A stretch of DNA of 50,272 nt from Eubacterium sp. (lineage in GTDB: Bacteria > Bacillota > Clostridia > Acetivibrionales > DSM-1351): the NCBI GenBank assembly GCA_029266335.1, contig JAQSXC010000038.1, forward strand, positions 1-50,272, written 5' to 3'. The notes under the pieces were generated by a model that made no database searches, was not told the origin of the DNA, and saw only the letters and a list, made by a program, of their open reading frames with translations. How positions within the stretch are numbered: position 1 is the first letter of the stretch; each line of letters opens with the position of its first letter. Below, piece after piece: positions 16,096 to 24,642 of this stretch. The position numbers were made by a program, and so were the translations under genes.

Positions 16096-18132
16096 ATGAA
16101 GCTAAAGAAAATCAAATATAAACTGCTGTTGGTGTTTATGCCCGTCTTCCTTCTGTCTTTTATTGCACTTTCGGTCATCAGCTATTATCTGTCAAGCAAT
16201 GCGCTGTCCACAAGCGTAGAGGAGACCGGAATGGCTGTTGGAAAGGAATATGCCGTGAAGGTGTCAGATTATGTAGAGCAGGCCATTATTCAACAGGAAG
16301 ACTTTGCAGCGGAAATCGCTTATATGGGCGTTGCCAAAGATCAGCAGCAGCTTGTAAAAGTACTGGAATGGAGCAGATCCAGAAGCAGGGTATTGGAAAG
16401 CTCTGTTTTTATTGCACCCTCAGGTTTTGCTGTCAGGTCAGACGGAACTACTGTTGAATTGGGTGATAGAGAGTACTTTAAAAAGGTTATGGAAACAAAG
16501 CTTCCAGTGGTTTCAGAGCTGATTACATCACGGACTACGGGTAAAACAGCATTTAATGTTGCTGTTCCGGTGATGGACGGGAATCAATTGCTGGGTGTGT
16601 TGACTGGGTCCTTTGCAATGGAAAAGCTGGGCAGCCTGATAAGTGATTTGAAGTTTTTGAGTTCAGGATATGGTCTCATTGTGGATGACTCGGGAGTTGT
16701 CATTGCATTTCCTGAAGAGGAGGAAGCAGTGGGCAAACTGGATTTTTCCAAAGAGGACATCGACACGTCTCTGAAAACCAAGGAAGCCAAACTGGACAGA
16801 AATCTGATGGAATTGTATGCCAGAAGCATGAAAGAAAAAGTGCAGATTGTGGGAGAATACAGCTCTATTAATGGTGTTAAGGTGATAGGTACTTTTACTC
16901 CTATAACGTTGGCAGGGAACCGCCAGTGGAATATTCTGATTGCAGCTCCTAAAGCAGAGGAGTACGAGCCAGTAAACACACTGGCCCGTTCAATGGTACT
17001 CATTTCGGTGATATGCATACTGATATCAGTCGCTGTCACACTTATTTTCAGCAACAGAATGAGCAGGATTTTCATCGGGTTAAAGGATGAATGCCTTATC
17101 ATGGCTGAGGGAGACTTCAGTAATATGACTGAGGTGGTTGATACACATGATGAACTGGGACAGGCTTCTGCTGGACTGATGAAGATGAGGTCCAATGTAA
17201 GAGAATTGATTGCAAGAGCTATGGATAATATTGAACAGGTTGCTTCTTCAAGCCAGCAGTTAACGGCGGTATCTGAACAATCTGCCAGTGCTGCCAATCA
17301 GGTGGCAGATTCGGTTGGGGAAATTGCCTCCGGTGCCGAAGCCCAGGCCATATCCATAAAGCATTTGGGTGAAGAATCCAAAAGGATAATGAAGGGGCTG
17401 GACCAAATTGATAATTCTACCGCAGCTGTTGAGAAAATATTCCTGACCACCAGACAGAATGCGGATAGCGGACTGCTTAAAGTGGAGGAAGCTATTAACC
17501 GGATGGAAAAGGTGGGTCAGGGATCTGGTGAAATGCAGCAAGCAGTTACAAAATTACAGAACGGTTTTGCTGAGATATTTCAGATTGTGGATCTCATTAC
17601 TTCAATTTCCGAGCAGACCAATTTGCTGGCCTTAAATGCTGCCATAGAGGCTGCCCGTGCAGGAGAAAACGGGAGAGGTTTTTCAGTTGTGGCCGACGAA
17701 GTGCGCAAGCTGGCCGAAGAGTCCAGAACAGCTGCCGACCGGATCAGATTACTGGTGAAGGACAATCAGGAAAACGTTAAAATGACGGTTGATGTTTCCA
17801 ATGAAAACGCAGAAAGCATTGAACTGGGGATTAGCCATGTTCTTTCCACAGGGGAAAGCTTTAAGGATATTAAAACTTCTATTGAAAACCTGTCGAAAGA
17901 AATTGGAGAAGTGTCTGATTCAATTGATCAATTGGCCGATATCGGCAGGAGCTTCTACGGGCAGCTGGATAAAATTAATGAAATGAGCGACAAAACCTCC
18001 GGTGAAGCACAGAATGTTTCTGCCGCCACCGAAGAGCAACTGGCGGCAATGCAGGAAGTTGCAAGCTCCAGTCAAAGTCTTTCAGAAATGGCGGGCAATT
18101 TGCAGGAGGTCATAGCTGAATTCAAAATATAA
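16096..18132 (+). CDS. methyl-accepting chemotaxis protein, dCache sensor
   Basis: A 678-residue transmembrane chemoreceptor. A first membrane helix lies at about residues 8-30, followed by an extracellular dCache_1 sensor to about 290 (with the typical DREYF block), a second helix near 298-320, a HAMP linker, and a long coiled-coil signalling domain. The conserved hairpin tip [19 protein letters not shown] starts at residue 506. It should report ligand binding to CheA/CheW. No NWETF-type CheR-tethering pentapeptide ends the protein. The GGAGGAG site and sigma-D promoter fit a motility regulon gene. The ligand is unknown; amino acids are common for dCache receptors. Confidence 0.95.
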   Translation: MKLKKIKYKLLLVFMPVFLLSFIALSVISYYLSSNALSTSVEETGMAVGKEYAVKVSDYVEQAIIQQEDFAAEIAYMGVAKDQQQLVKVLEWSRSRSRVLESSVFIAPSGFAVRSDGTTVELGDREYFKKVMETKLPVVSELITSRTTGKTAFNVAVPVMDGNQLLGVLTGSFAMEKLGSLISDLKFLSSGYGLIVDDSGVVIAFPEEEEAVGKLDFSKEDIDTSLKTKEAKLDRNLMELYARSMKEKVQIVGEYSSINGVKVIGTFTPITLAGNRQWNILIAAPKAEEYEPVNTLARSMVLISVICILISVAVTLIFSNRMSRIFIGLKDECLIMAEGDFSNMTEVVDTHDELGQASAGLMKMRSNVRELIARAMDNIEQVASSSQQLTAVSEQSASAANQVADSVGEIASGAEAQAISIKHLGEESKRIMKGLDQIDNSTAAVEKIFLTTRQNADSGLLKVEEAINRMEKVGQGSGEMQQAVTKLQNGFAEIFQIVDLITSISEQTNLLALNAAIEAARAGENGRGFSVVADEVRKLAEESRTAADRIRLLVKDNQENVKMTVDVSNENAESIELGISHVLSTGESFKDIKTSIENLSKEIGEVSDSIDQLADIGRSFYGQLDKINEMSDKTSGEAQNVSAATEEQLAAMQEVASSSQSLSEMAGNLQEVIAEFKI

Positions 18133-18184
18133 AAAACTAATAGAGTGCAGGGTGCAGCCAAGGCAGTAGCTGCCTGCCGCAAAG

Positions 18185-18217
18185 AAGACTTGTGTGATGG
18201 ACATGGGTCTTTTTTTT
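18185..18217 (+). terminator. rho-independent terminator
   Basis: AAGACTTGTGT (18185-18195) pairs, with several G-U pairs, to ACATGGGTCTT (18201-18211), followed by a run of seven further T. It ends the chemoreceptor transcript. Confidence 0.75.
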
Positions 18218-18309
18218 GCTTTTTTTAAATAGTGCTATATTAGCTGTCACAGAAAAGCAAACCTATCAAGTCATGGACTATTACAATATTATCCCGGACA
18301 CTTTTTTAA

Positions 18310-19731
18310 TCAGCTTGTTATTTCTGCTTTATTGGTTTTATCGGTTTTATTGGTTTTATAGGTTAAAAATAGGGCCGGGATAATACCAATCACCATGAAG
18401 ATCAAACTTGTAATAAACCCAGCATGATAGGCCCCGGACATATTAGCTGCTGTAACTGCCCTACCGGTTAGAGAGCTGCTTACAACAGTTGCCAAAATAG
18501 CCGAGCCGAATGCTGCTCCGATATTCTGTATGATACGTGTAGCGACACTGGCCTGTGCAACCTGCTCCTGTTCCAGACCGACATAGGAATCGCTCATAAC
18601 CGGGATGGTTACCCCGCCAACGCCCATACCCCGTATAAACAGGATAAGCCATACAAGCCACCGGCTGGTTCCAATGTCAAAGAAAACAAAAGGCAGAGTA
18701 CCTGTGATTGTGACAGCAATTGAGGGCAGCACCACGAAACGTGCACCTAGCCGGTCTGTCATCTTTCCCACAAGAGATCTTGCCACCAGCATGCCTATTC
18801 CTTGAGGGACCAGCCACAATGCCGATGTGATGATGTCCAGGCCTCGAACATTCTGGAAAAACATCGGTAAAAGGAGCATTGGACCGTTGGTGGCAAATCC
18901 GGCCAAAAATAAGGAAATAAATGAGGCACTGAAATTTTTGGACTGGAACAGTTTAATGGGGATCAATGCTTTTTCTTTAAGCCTCAATGCATGGAGGACA
19001 TAGGCCAACAGTGAAACAGCACCGGCAAAAATGGCCAAAATACCGGATGCACTGCCGTCTGCTCCTTTGATTCTGGTAACGCCAAAGATAAACATACCCG
19101 ATGTCAGTCCTAATAGCAGGATTCCAGGCCAATCGATCCTGGCGCCGGCATGGGTAGCTTTAAATTCCGGAAGCTTCCACTGCATAAGAAGCAGTGCAAT
19201 GATCCCGACCGGAAGATTTACATAAAACAGCCAGCGCCAGGTCAGATATTTCATGATCAAGCCGCCGATAATTGGTCCCACTATTGGGCCGAAAACAATA
19301 GGAATGCCCACAATGGACATTAAACGGCCAAGATTTTCAGCTCCTGCTACCCGGACGACCATGGTGGTCAATGTTGGGATTAAAAGCCCCGATGAAAAGC
19401 CCTGTAAAGCGCGAAAAGTGATTAAACTCCGTATATCCCATGCGAAACCGGAAAGCAAGGAAGAAATCAGGAAGAGTCCCAACGCACCCATAAATATTTT
19501 CTTACCGTCAAATTTTTGGATCAGCCATCCGGAAAATGGAACGGCTATACCCAGTGCCAGGGTATAGCCGGTTACTGCCCATTGCATGACCGCAAAGGTG
19601 ACCGAGAACAATTTGGTCAGGTCATTGACAGCAATATTTACTATGGTAGCATCCAGCATGGGAGGAAGTGCTCCCAGTACCAGGATCAGTGAGATACCGA
19701 TGATGCCCTTTGGAAGTTTTTCTTTTTTCAA
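18310..19731 (-). CDS. MFS multidrug exporter, DHA2 (EmrB/QacA) family
   Basis: A 473-residue transporter with about 14 hydrophobic segments, the hallmark of DHA2 drug:proton antiporters. Motifs include LPPMLDATIVNIAV in helix 1, WAVTGYTLALGIAVP in helix 2, RALQGFSSGLLIPT in helix 4, and YLTWRWLFYVNLPVG. The TTG start at 19731 is chosen because AGAGGAG lies 7 nt upstream; an earlier TTG at 19755 has no such site. It is transcribed divergently from a TetR regulator, and the intervening promoter is flanked by two direct repeats, so substrate-induced derepression is likely. Substrates are unknown. Confidence 0.93.
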   Translation of the reverse strand: MKKEKLPKGIIGISLILVLGALPPMLDATIVNIAVNDLTKLFSVTFAVMQWAVTGYTLALGIAVPFSGWLIQKFDGKKIFMGALGLFLISSLLSGFAWDIRSLITFRALQGFSSGLLIPTLTTMVVRVAGAENLGRLMSIVGIPIVFGPIVGPIIGGLIMKYLTWRWLFYVNLPVGIIALLLMQWKLPEFKATHAGARIDWPGILLLGLTSGMFIFGVTRIKGADGSASGILAIFAGAVSLLAYVLHALRLKEKALIPIKLFQSKNFSASFISLFLAGFATNGPMLLLPMFFQNVRGLDIITSALWLVPQGIGMLVARSLVGKMTDRLGARFVVLPSIAVTITGTLPFVFFDIGTSRWLVWLILFIRGMGVGGVTIPVMSDSYVGLEQEQVAQASVATRIIQNIGAAFGSAILATVVSSSLTGRAVTAANMSGAYHAGFITSLIFMVIGIIPALFLTYKTNKTDKTNKAEITS

Positions 19732-19752
19732 ATAAACATCTCCTCTACGATA

Positions 19753-19819
19753 CAATGTGTACCTTATTTTTGTTTTATTATACTATTATGAATAATAAGA
19801 GTCAATATGTATCTTATTT
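19753..19819 (-). promoter_or_regulatory. MFS exporter promoter flanked by two direct-repeat operators
   Basis: On the minus strand TTGACT (19805-19800), a 17-bp spacer and TATAAT (19782-19777) form a strong promoter. The 17-bp repeats CAATGTGTACCTTATTT (19753-19769) and CAATATGTATCTTATTT (19803-19819) match at 15 of 17 positions. They lie 50 bp apart, one over the -35 and one in the leader. They are candidate TetR sites. Confidence 0.6.
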
Positions 19820-19916
19820 GGTTTTTGTGTTATAATTATTAAAAATAAAAAATAATGCTCTAAGATAACTAAAATAAATCCAGTATTCTAACCTTATGGA
19901 CAGGAGATAAGAAGAT

Positions 19917-20516
19917 ATGAAGGAACCGGATAAAAATACACGAAGACGCGGTGACGTATTGATTGACAGCATTTATGATGCTACGGTAAAGATTATCAAG
20001 GAAGTTGGCTACGCGAATCTCACATTCCGGCAAATCGCACAGAATGCCAAAACCAGCCGCACTGTGTTGTACCGGCGCTGGACTACAACTTTTGACCTGA
20101 TCCGGGAGATTATGGTGTATAAATCCGCCCTCGTACTTGACGGTGAACTTTTTGACAAAATACGGGATACGGGAAGTCTGCGCAGTGACTTATTATTGTT
20201 GCTTACACTCTACCAAAGCATCTATAATGAGGTTGGTACGGAAATTATGAATGCCTTCCTTTTTGAGATGAGTCAAAGCAACGAAAAGATAGATGAAATA
20301 AAAATAAAAGCAATAGGCAAAAACATTCTGACTATGGAAAAATTGTTGAGGTTTGCCAAAGCCCGCGGTGATAAATTAAAGGAGGTGGGTGATATGACTC
20401 TGGTCCTGCCGTTTGATTTGATTCGTATGGAAAATATAGTGCGCAAGGATGTTGTAGACACTAAACGGCTGGAAATAATTGTTGATGAAATATTGCTGCC
20501 GGTATTCAAATTATGA
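19917..20516 (+). CDS. TetR/AcrR family regulator
   Basis: A 199-residue repressor. The N-terminal helix-turn-helix (about residues 28-60, with LTFRQIAQNAKTSRTVLYRRWTTTFDLI) is clear, followed by an all-helical ligand domain. Its position divergent from a DHA2 exporter is the classical arrangement for a drug-responsive repressor. The ATG at 19917 has an AGGAGA site about 10 nt upstream. The arginine-rich recognition segment SRTVLYRRW is typical of a TetR subgroup. The ligand is unknown. Confidence 0.9.
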   Translation: MKEPDKNTRRRGDVLIDSIYDATVKIIKEVGYANLTFRQIAQNAKTSRTVLYRRWTTTFDLIREIMVYKSALVLDGELFDKIRDTGSLRSDLLLLLTLYQSIYNEVGTEIMNAFLFEMSQSNEKIDEIKIKAIGKNILTMEKLLRFAKARGDKLKEVGDMTLVLPFDLIRMENIVRKDVVDTKRLEIIVDEILLPVFKL

Positions 20517-20582
20517 TATTAAGCAGATTGAAAAAAAGATATGAGTCTGGGAAGCAGAAGCACAAGTGAAAAATATGTTCTT

Positions 20583-20616
20583 CTTTTGTGATAACAAAAG
20601 GTAATTATGATATAAT
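20583..20616 (+). promoter_or_regulatory. promoter with inverted repeat before the SpoIIE phosphatase gene
   Basis: The inverted repeat CTTTTGT-N4-ACAAAAG (20583-20600) overlaps the expected -35 region of a promoter whose -10 is TATAAT (20611-20616). No good -35 hexamer is seen, so the repeat may bind an activator or repressor. Confidence 0.4.
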
Positions 20617-20675
20617 AAAAAGCAAATAGAGTATAAACTCTGTCAGAAACTTGGGAAAATTGGAGGAAAATACTG

Positions 20676-21824
20676 TTGGAAACGATCAATGACATTGAGA
20701 AAATAAATGAAACAATAGTCGATATGATTGATGACCATATTCTGGTTTGTAATACAGACGGACAAATAGTTTTCTCCAATAAGACCATGCAGTCATATTT
20801 AGGATATACTGGTTCGGAGTTAAAACGAAAAAGCTTTTTGGATATCATAGCAGATATTCACGGTAATAAGGCTCAAGCCCTTATTAATAGTACGGCAGAA
20901 GAACCTTCTAATTGGGTGGAATTTTTGTTTAATGGCAGGCACGGTGTGTTGAAACTTCATCTCAAGCCTTTCCGGAAGAACAATCTCATATATATTTATG
21001 GCAATGAAAAATATGTAGAGTATGAAAGAATAAAAAAAAAGCTGGACGTTGAAATAGCGAACGCTGTTAAGATTCATAAACGCTCCTTGCCTGAGCGTCT
21101 TCCTGATACCGAAAATATCTCTTTTGCTTCCTTGTATATTCCTGCCGAAGAGCTGGGCGGAGATTTATTCGATGCATTTAAGGTAGACAATGGGCTGCTG
21201 GAGGATTATTTTGAACAGTATGTGTGCTTTATAGCCGATGTTTCAGGACATGGACTGGATAGTGCCATGCTGGCTATTTTTGTAAAAGATACAATAAGAA
21301 GTTTTTTCAGACTAAAGCATGTGCCGGGACAATTATTGTCTCCTAAAGAAATCATAAATTTTCTTATTGAGCAATATATAAAAGAAGGGTATCCTGACGA
21401 ATACCTGGTCTGCATTTTTATAGCCGTTTTTGATTTGAAGACAAATGAATTGACGTATTGTAATGCGGGTTTACATACATGTCCTCTATTGGTCAAGGAT
21501 GATGCTGCCATAATAGAGCTGAACAATGCGGGTCTTCCCATTTCAACAGCTATAGATGCTGATTTGTTAAAATATGAGGATTCTTCTCTGCAGCTGTTTC
21601 CAGCAATGACCTTGTTTATTATGTCGGATGGATTGCCGGAGCAAAGATCAAATAATGAATTTTATGAAGATAGACTAAAGAAGCTGTTTACCCATATTTA
21701 TTGCTTGGAACCTTCTCATATTATTCAAAAAATCAACGAAGATTTTAATGATTTTTTAGGATATGAGAAAATCAAAGATGATATAACCATGGTAGTAGTA
21801 AAACGATTACCCACATTGGGCTAG
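20676..21824 (+). CDS. PAS domain plus SpoIIE-type PP2C serine phosphatase
   Basis: A 382-residue cytosolic phosphatase. Residues about 8-110 form a PAS sensor (DDHILVCNTDGQIVFSNKTMQSYLGY). A short coiled-coil linker leads to a PP2C-like SpoIIE domain from about 140. Metal-binding acids are visible in ELGGDLFDAF, FIADVSGHGLDSA and the C-terminal KDDITMVVVK. Such proteins dephosphorylate anti-anti-sigma partners in partner-switching pathways, but no anti-sigma or STAS gene is adjacent. The start is TTG 20676, 9 nt after GGAGG. The next gene, a small ferritin-like protein, begins 41 nt downstream and may be cotranscribed. Confidence 0.9.
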   Translation: METINDIEKINETIVDMIDDHILVCNTDGQIVFSNKTMQSYLGYTGSELKRKSFLDIIADIHGNKAQALINSTAEEPSNWVEFLFNGRHGVLKLHLKPFRKNNLIYIYGNEKYVEYERIKKKLDVEIANAVKIHKRSLPERLPDTENISFASLYIPAEELGGDLFDAFKVDNGLLEDYFEQYVCFIADVSGHGLDSAMLAIFVKDTIRSFFRLKHVPGQLLSPKEIINFLIEQYIKEGYPDEYLVCIFIAVFDLKTNELTYCNAGLHTCPLLVKDDAAIIELNNAGLPISTAIDADLLKYEDSSLQLFPAMTLFIMSDGLPEQRSNNEFYEDRLKKLFTHIYCLEPSHIIQKINEDFNDFLGYEKIKDDITMVVVKRLPTLG

Positions 21825-21865
21825 CACGTTAAATTTCATATTTATGAATTTAAGGAGGGATTTGT

Positions 21866-22090
21866 ATGCAGCAAATACTGGATGGTATTTTAGAAGCCAT
21901 AGAAGATGAGATAAAAGCCCAGAAACGATATAAAATACTGGCTGAAAGGGCAGAAGATCCAAAAGTCAAGAAATTCTTTGAACAATTGAGAATAGATGAA
22001 GAAAATCATGAGAATATATTACGCAACCGTTATGAGGCTTTTGTTAAAATGTTAAATGCGGACAAAGGAGAAAATGGATTAAACTCCTGA
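21866..22090 (+). CDS. half-length ferritin-like (rubrerythrin-family) protein
   Basis: A 74-residue protein with the sequence of the first two helices of a rubrerythrin-type diiron bundle. Helix 1 carries Glu13 and Glu15 ahead of a Tyr22, and helix 2 carries the ExxH motif at Glu45 to His48. A normal ferritin-like bundle has four helices and two such motifs, so this protein would have to dimerise to build a diiron site, as encapsulated ferritins do. The rubredoxin domain is absent. An AAGGAGG site lies before the ATG. It follows the SpoIIE phosphatase and is ended by a terminator. Peroxide or iron handling is inferred. Confidence 0.82.
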   Translation: MQQILDGILEAIEDEIKAQKRYKILAERAEDPKVKKFFEQLRIDEENHENILRNRYEAFVKMLNADKGENGLNS

Positions 22091-22152
22091 TCGTATTGAA
22101 TAAACCCTTTCAAAACAGGAATTTTTATAGCAGGTTTTAAGAATGGATGACT

Positions 22153-22191
22153 GCCGCCATGGCCCAACAGGGCTTAAGCGGCTTCTTTTTT
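22153..22191 (+). terminator. rho-independent terminator
   Basis: GCCGC (22153-22157) pairs with GCGGC (22178-22182) around an inner GCCC/GGGC pairing, followed by TTCTTTTTT. Confidence 0.8.
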
Positions 22192-22315
22192 GTTATTCTT
22201 AAGGCAGACCGGGAGTAAAAAGTAAATTTTATTGTACATGCACAGAAGTTGTACAAAAAATGTAAAGCAAATTTGTGTGATAGATTGCATAATGTAACCA
22301 GGAGGAAAGACGATA

Positions 22316-23236
22316 ATGGAAGCACTGAATCAAACACAGCAGGTCATTGATTTGCTTGAGGCGGATATAATGAACGTGGATTACCGAAGGATTGAAAAAC
22401 TTACAGGTATTCCCATAGGCCTTTATCAGCGCATTTTTACATATATCTGCAATATTTCACTGGCCGGATATGTTCGGAGACGAAAGCTCACAGTGACTGC
22501 CGAAATGCTTCTTTCAGGGTCCAAGAATGTAACCGAAGTAGCAATGGAATGCGGCTATGATAGTAGTTCTGCCTTTACAAGAGCTTTTAAGGAACAGTTT
22601 TCTGTTCCGCCTGTATTGATAACAAAAGATATATATATTGAGAAAGCTTTCCTTCCTCTTTCCTTCACAGATAATGACTCATACTATGTTTTGAAAGGAC
22701 AAAGAATTATGGCGGAGATTGTAAAACTCGAATATGCGGATACCGGAGACGTGCTCCTTATAGGTATCAGCAACAAGGACTACGGGGTTACGACCGACCA
22801 ACTGTGGAAGGTTTTTTGGGATAGGGGTTTTGATAAAAAGCTTTATGAACTCAGAGAACATCATATTGGTATGGATGACTGTATTGGAGTTGGCTATATG
22901 ACTGACTTTGCAGATGACACCGGTCTTGGCGCTACATATATTGTCGGTAAGTATTTTAAAGTGGGAACCCCCATTCCTGAGGGGATGACAGGCAGGATTA
23001 TCAAAGGTGGAACCATTGCAGAGGCACAGATTGGTGCAAAGAATCTTGACGATATTATAAGCAATGCATATATCCTTATTTCCAGTATGGTGCAGAAAAA
23101 CGGCTATACACTTGTCTATGACAATTTCTACTGGCTGGAGCTTTACACTGTCAGCAGGTTCTGTGAACCTCTTGAAAGTGGTGCAAAGCAGGTAGTTCTT
23201 GACTGGCATATGCCATGCAGGAAAATATATTCATGA
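22316..23236 (+). CDS. AraC-type regulator with GyrI-like effector-binding domain
   Basis: A 306-residue protein with the DNA-binding domain first. Two helix-turn-helices occupy about residues 8-105 (VDYRRIEKLTGIPIGLYQRIFTY and VTEVAMECGYDSSSAFTRAFKE). The C-terminal half, from about 125, has the shape of a GyrI-like/SOUL-type small-molecule domain (AEIVKLEYADTGDVLLIGI, GVGYMTDFADDTGLGATYIVG, and a closing YDNFYWLELY). This order is typical of AraC/Rob-like multidrug sensors. The AGGAGG site precedes the ATG. A GNAT acetyltransferase begins 21 nt after its stop and is probably in the same operon. Confidence 0.87.
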   Translation: MEALNQTQQVIDLLEADIMNVDYRRIEKLTGIPIGLYQRIFTYICNISLAGYVRRRKLTVTAEMLLSGSKNVTEVAMECGYDSSSAFTRAFKEQFSVPPVLITKDIYIEKAFLPLSFTDNDSYYVLKGQRIMAEIVKLEYADTGDVLLIGISNKDYGVTTDQLWKVFWDRGFDKKLYELREHHIGMDDCIGVGYMTDFADDTGLGATYIVGKYFKVGTPIPEGMTGRIIKGGTIAEAQIGAKNLDDIISNAYILISSMVQKNGYTLVYDNFYWLELYTVSRFCEPLESGAKQVVLDWHMPCRKIYS

Positions 23237-23257
23237 TGCTGATTGGAGGAATTTGAT

Positions 23258-23818
23258 ATGGGGAATCCGTATGCACAGTTTCCAAATATTGTGACAGATA
23301 AAGTTATATTGAGAAAAATTGAAGATACTGATATTGATGGATTGTTTGAGATATATAGCAACAAAAATGTATTTACATACATACCCGGAGATATTAAAAA
23401 GAATAAAGATACCGTGAAAAATATGATCGGCCATTTTGAAAGGGACTTTAACAAAAGAAAAATAATATATTTAGGGATCTTTTTACCGGAAGAGCCAAAT
23501 AAAATTGTAGGTGTAGCGGAAATGTTTGAATATGATGATAAGGTAAACCGGATAACAATTGGCTACCGGATCAGTGAACGGCATTGGGGTAAAGGAATAG
23601 CGACACAGACGGTTAAAGCAATGGTGCAGTATCTTTTTACTACCGCTGGAATTAACCGTATACAGGCATTTGTGATGCCTGAGAATAAAAAATCACAGGA
23701 GGTATTACATAAAAACAACTTCGTTAAGGAAGGCATAATGCGGCAATCCCAGTTTTGGAAGGGAATCGGAGTTGTTGATTTGGTTGTATATTCTTTACTT
23801 CATTCTGATCTGGAATGA
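23258..23818 (+). CDS. GNAT family N-acetyltransferase (RimJ/RimL-like)
   Basis: A 186-residue acetyl-CoA-dependent acetyltransferase. The acetyl-CoA-binding loop appears as RHWGKGIATQTVKAM (motif A, near residues 112-126) and the C-terminal half carries NKKSQEVLHKNNFVKEG, the usual RimJ/RimL pattern. Substrates in this branch range from ribosomal protein N-termini to antibiotics and amino acids. The ATG at 23258 is chosen over a TTG at 23243 because GGAGGA (23246-23250 region) lies between them. It follows the AraC/GyrI-like gene closely. Confidence 0.9.
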   Translation: MGNPYAQFPNIVTDKVILRKIEDTDIDGLFEIYSNKNVFTYIPGDIKKNKDTVKNMIGHFERDFNKRKIIYLGIFLPEEPNKIVGVAEMFEYDDKVNRITIGYRISERHWGKGIATQTVKAMVQYLFTTAGINRIQAFVMPENKKSQEVLHKNNFVKEGIMRQSQFWKGIGVVDLVVYSLLHSDLE

Positions 23819-23850
23819 AGAGGGTTGAATAAAATGGATTTTGACGATTA

Positions 23851-23880
23851 TCTATGTTACCTCTGTGAAGGTAACATAGA
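23851..23880. terminator. long hairpin between converging genes
   Basis: TCTATGTTACCT (23851-23862) pairs perfectly with AGGTAACATAGA (23869-23880) around a 6-nt loop. There is no U-run on either strand. Its position between the converging GNAT and TetR genes suggests a bidirectional transcription end or mRNA-stabilising hairpin. Confidence 0.5.
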
Positions 23881-23904
23881 TACAGGGTCACTTATCATGT
23901 CCAC

Positions 23905-24501
23905 CTAACCTGTAACTACCTGATTGTACAATTTGATACCTTTTTCAGTTAAGTTAAAATACAGGATGCTCCAGACAATATTTATAAGTTCACCATATTG
24001 TTCCATAGCTTCATCTGAATTTTGTTGTATCCAAGACATCATCAATAATACAATCCCTTTTGCCAAATGCTCCCGGAGTTTTTTTCCCGGAGCTGTTCTG
24101 AATATTTCTTTCTGCTCAAAGTTTTCAATGATCTCGCTAAAATGCATAATAAGCTTTTTTCTTACCTTTATTTGAAATTCCGAGATCTCAGGATAGTTTT
24201 TACGCAATTCTATCATATTGCTGAAATAGAAAAAGTATCTCTTTTGAAAATTCAACATGGTTTTCAACTGTTCATTAAAGTCAATTAAGCTAACATCCGT
24301 TTTTAAGTTCAGTGACTGAAAATCCTCATAAAGCAGTTCGACAATGGCACATATCAAATCTGACTTTTTTTTATAATGATATGTAATATTGCCTACACTT
24401 TTATTTGCTGCATCTGCTATATCCCGCATGGAAACAGCAGTATATCCGTTTTTATTAAACAGTTCAATAGCTTCTTCCAGAATTATACTTTTAGTTGTCA
24501 T
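23905..24501 (-). CDS. TetR/AcrR family regulator
   Basis: A 198-residue repressor with an N-terminal helix-turn-helix (AIELFNKNGYTAVSMRDIADAANKSVGNITYHYKKKSDL, about residues 11-50) and a helical effector domain. It is divergent from an alpha/beta hydrolase gene. The intergenic DNA holds two copies of the palindrome TAGTAC-N4-GTACTA: one overlaps this gene's own -35 and the hydrolase promoter, the other lies in the hydrolase leader. Autorepression and control of the hydrolase are likely. A TTTGGAGGAA site precedes the ATG. Confidence 0.9.
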   Translation of the reverse strand: MTTKSIILEEAIELFNKNGYTAVSMRDIADAANKSVGNITYHYKKKSDLICAIVELLYEDFQSLNLKTDVSLIDFNEQLKTMLNFQKRYFFYFSNMIELRKNYPEISEFQIKVRKKLIMHFSEIIENFEQKEIFRTAPGKKLREHLAKGIVLLMMSWIQQNSDEAMEQYGELINIVWSILYFNLTEKGIKLYNQVVTG

Positions 24502-24528
24502 GATATTCCTCCAAATATTTTCAGATAT

Positions 24529-24602
24529 ATAATATCAAACTTGACAGACTAGTACAAGCGTACTAAAATAAAAATACACAAATTAGTACATTTGTACTAA
24601 TT
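24529..24602. promoter_or_regulatory. divergent TetR/hydrolase promoters with two matching operators
   Basis: Plus strand: TTGACA (24541-24546), 17 bp, TAAAAT (24564-24569), reading into the hydrolase. Minus strand: TTGTAC (24557-24552), 17 bp, TATTAT (24534-24529), reading into tetR. Operator A, TAGTAC-N4-GTACTA (24550-24565), overlaps both promoters. Operator B, arms AATTAGTACA and TGTACTAATT (24581-24602), lies just after the plus-strand start. Centres are 34 bp apart. Confidence 0.7.
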
Positions 24603-24642
24603 GCTTGATGAAAATGTATAAATAGAGTAAGGGGGAAGTTTT

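Noticed and set aside
16584..17297. 237-codon minus-strand reading frame inside the chemoreceptor gene
   Set aside because: It is the antisense of a conserved chemoreceptor and shows no domain or ribosome site.
23851..23880. Inverted repeat as the end of an insertion element
   Set aside because: There is no transposase or matching second end; position between converging genes fits a transcription end better.
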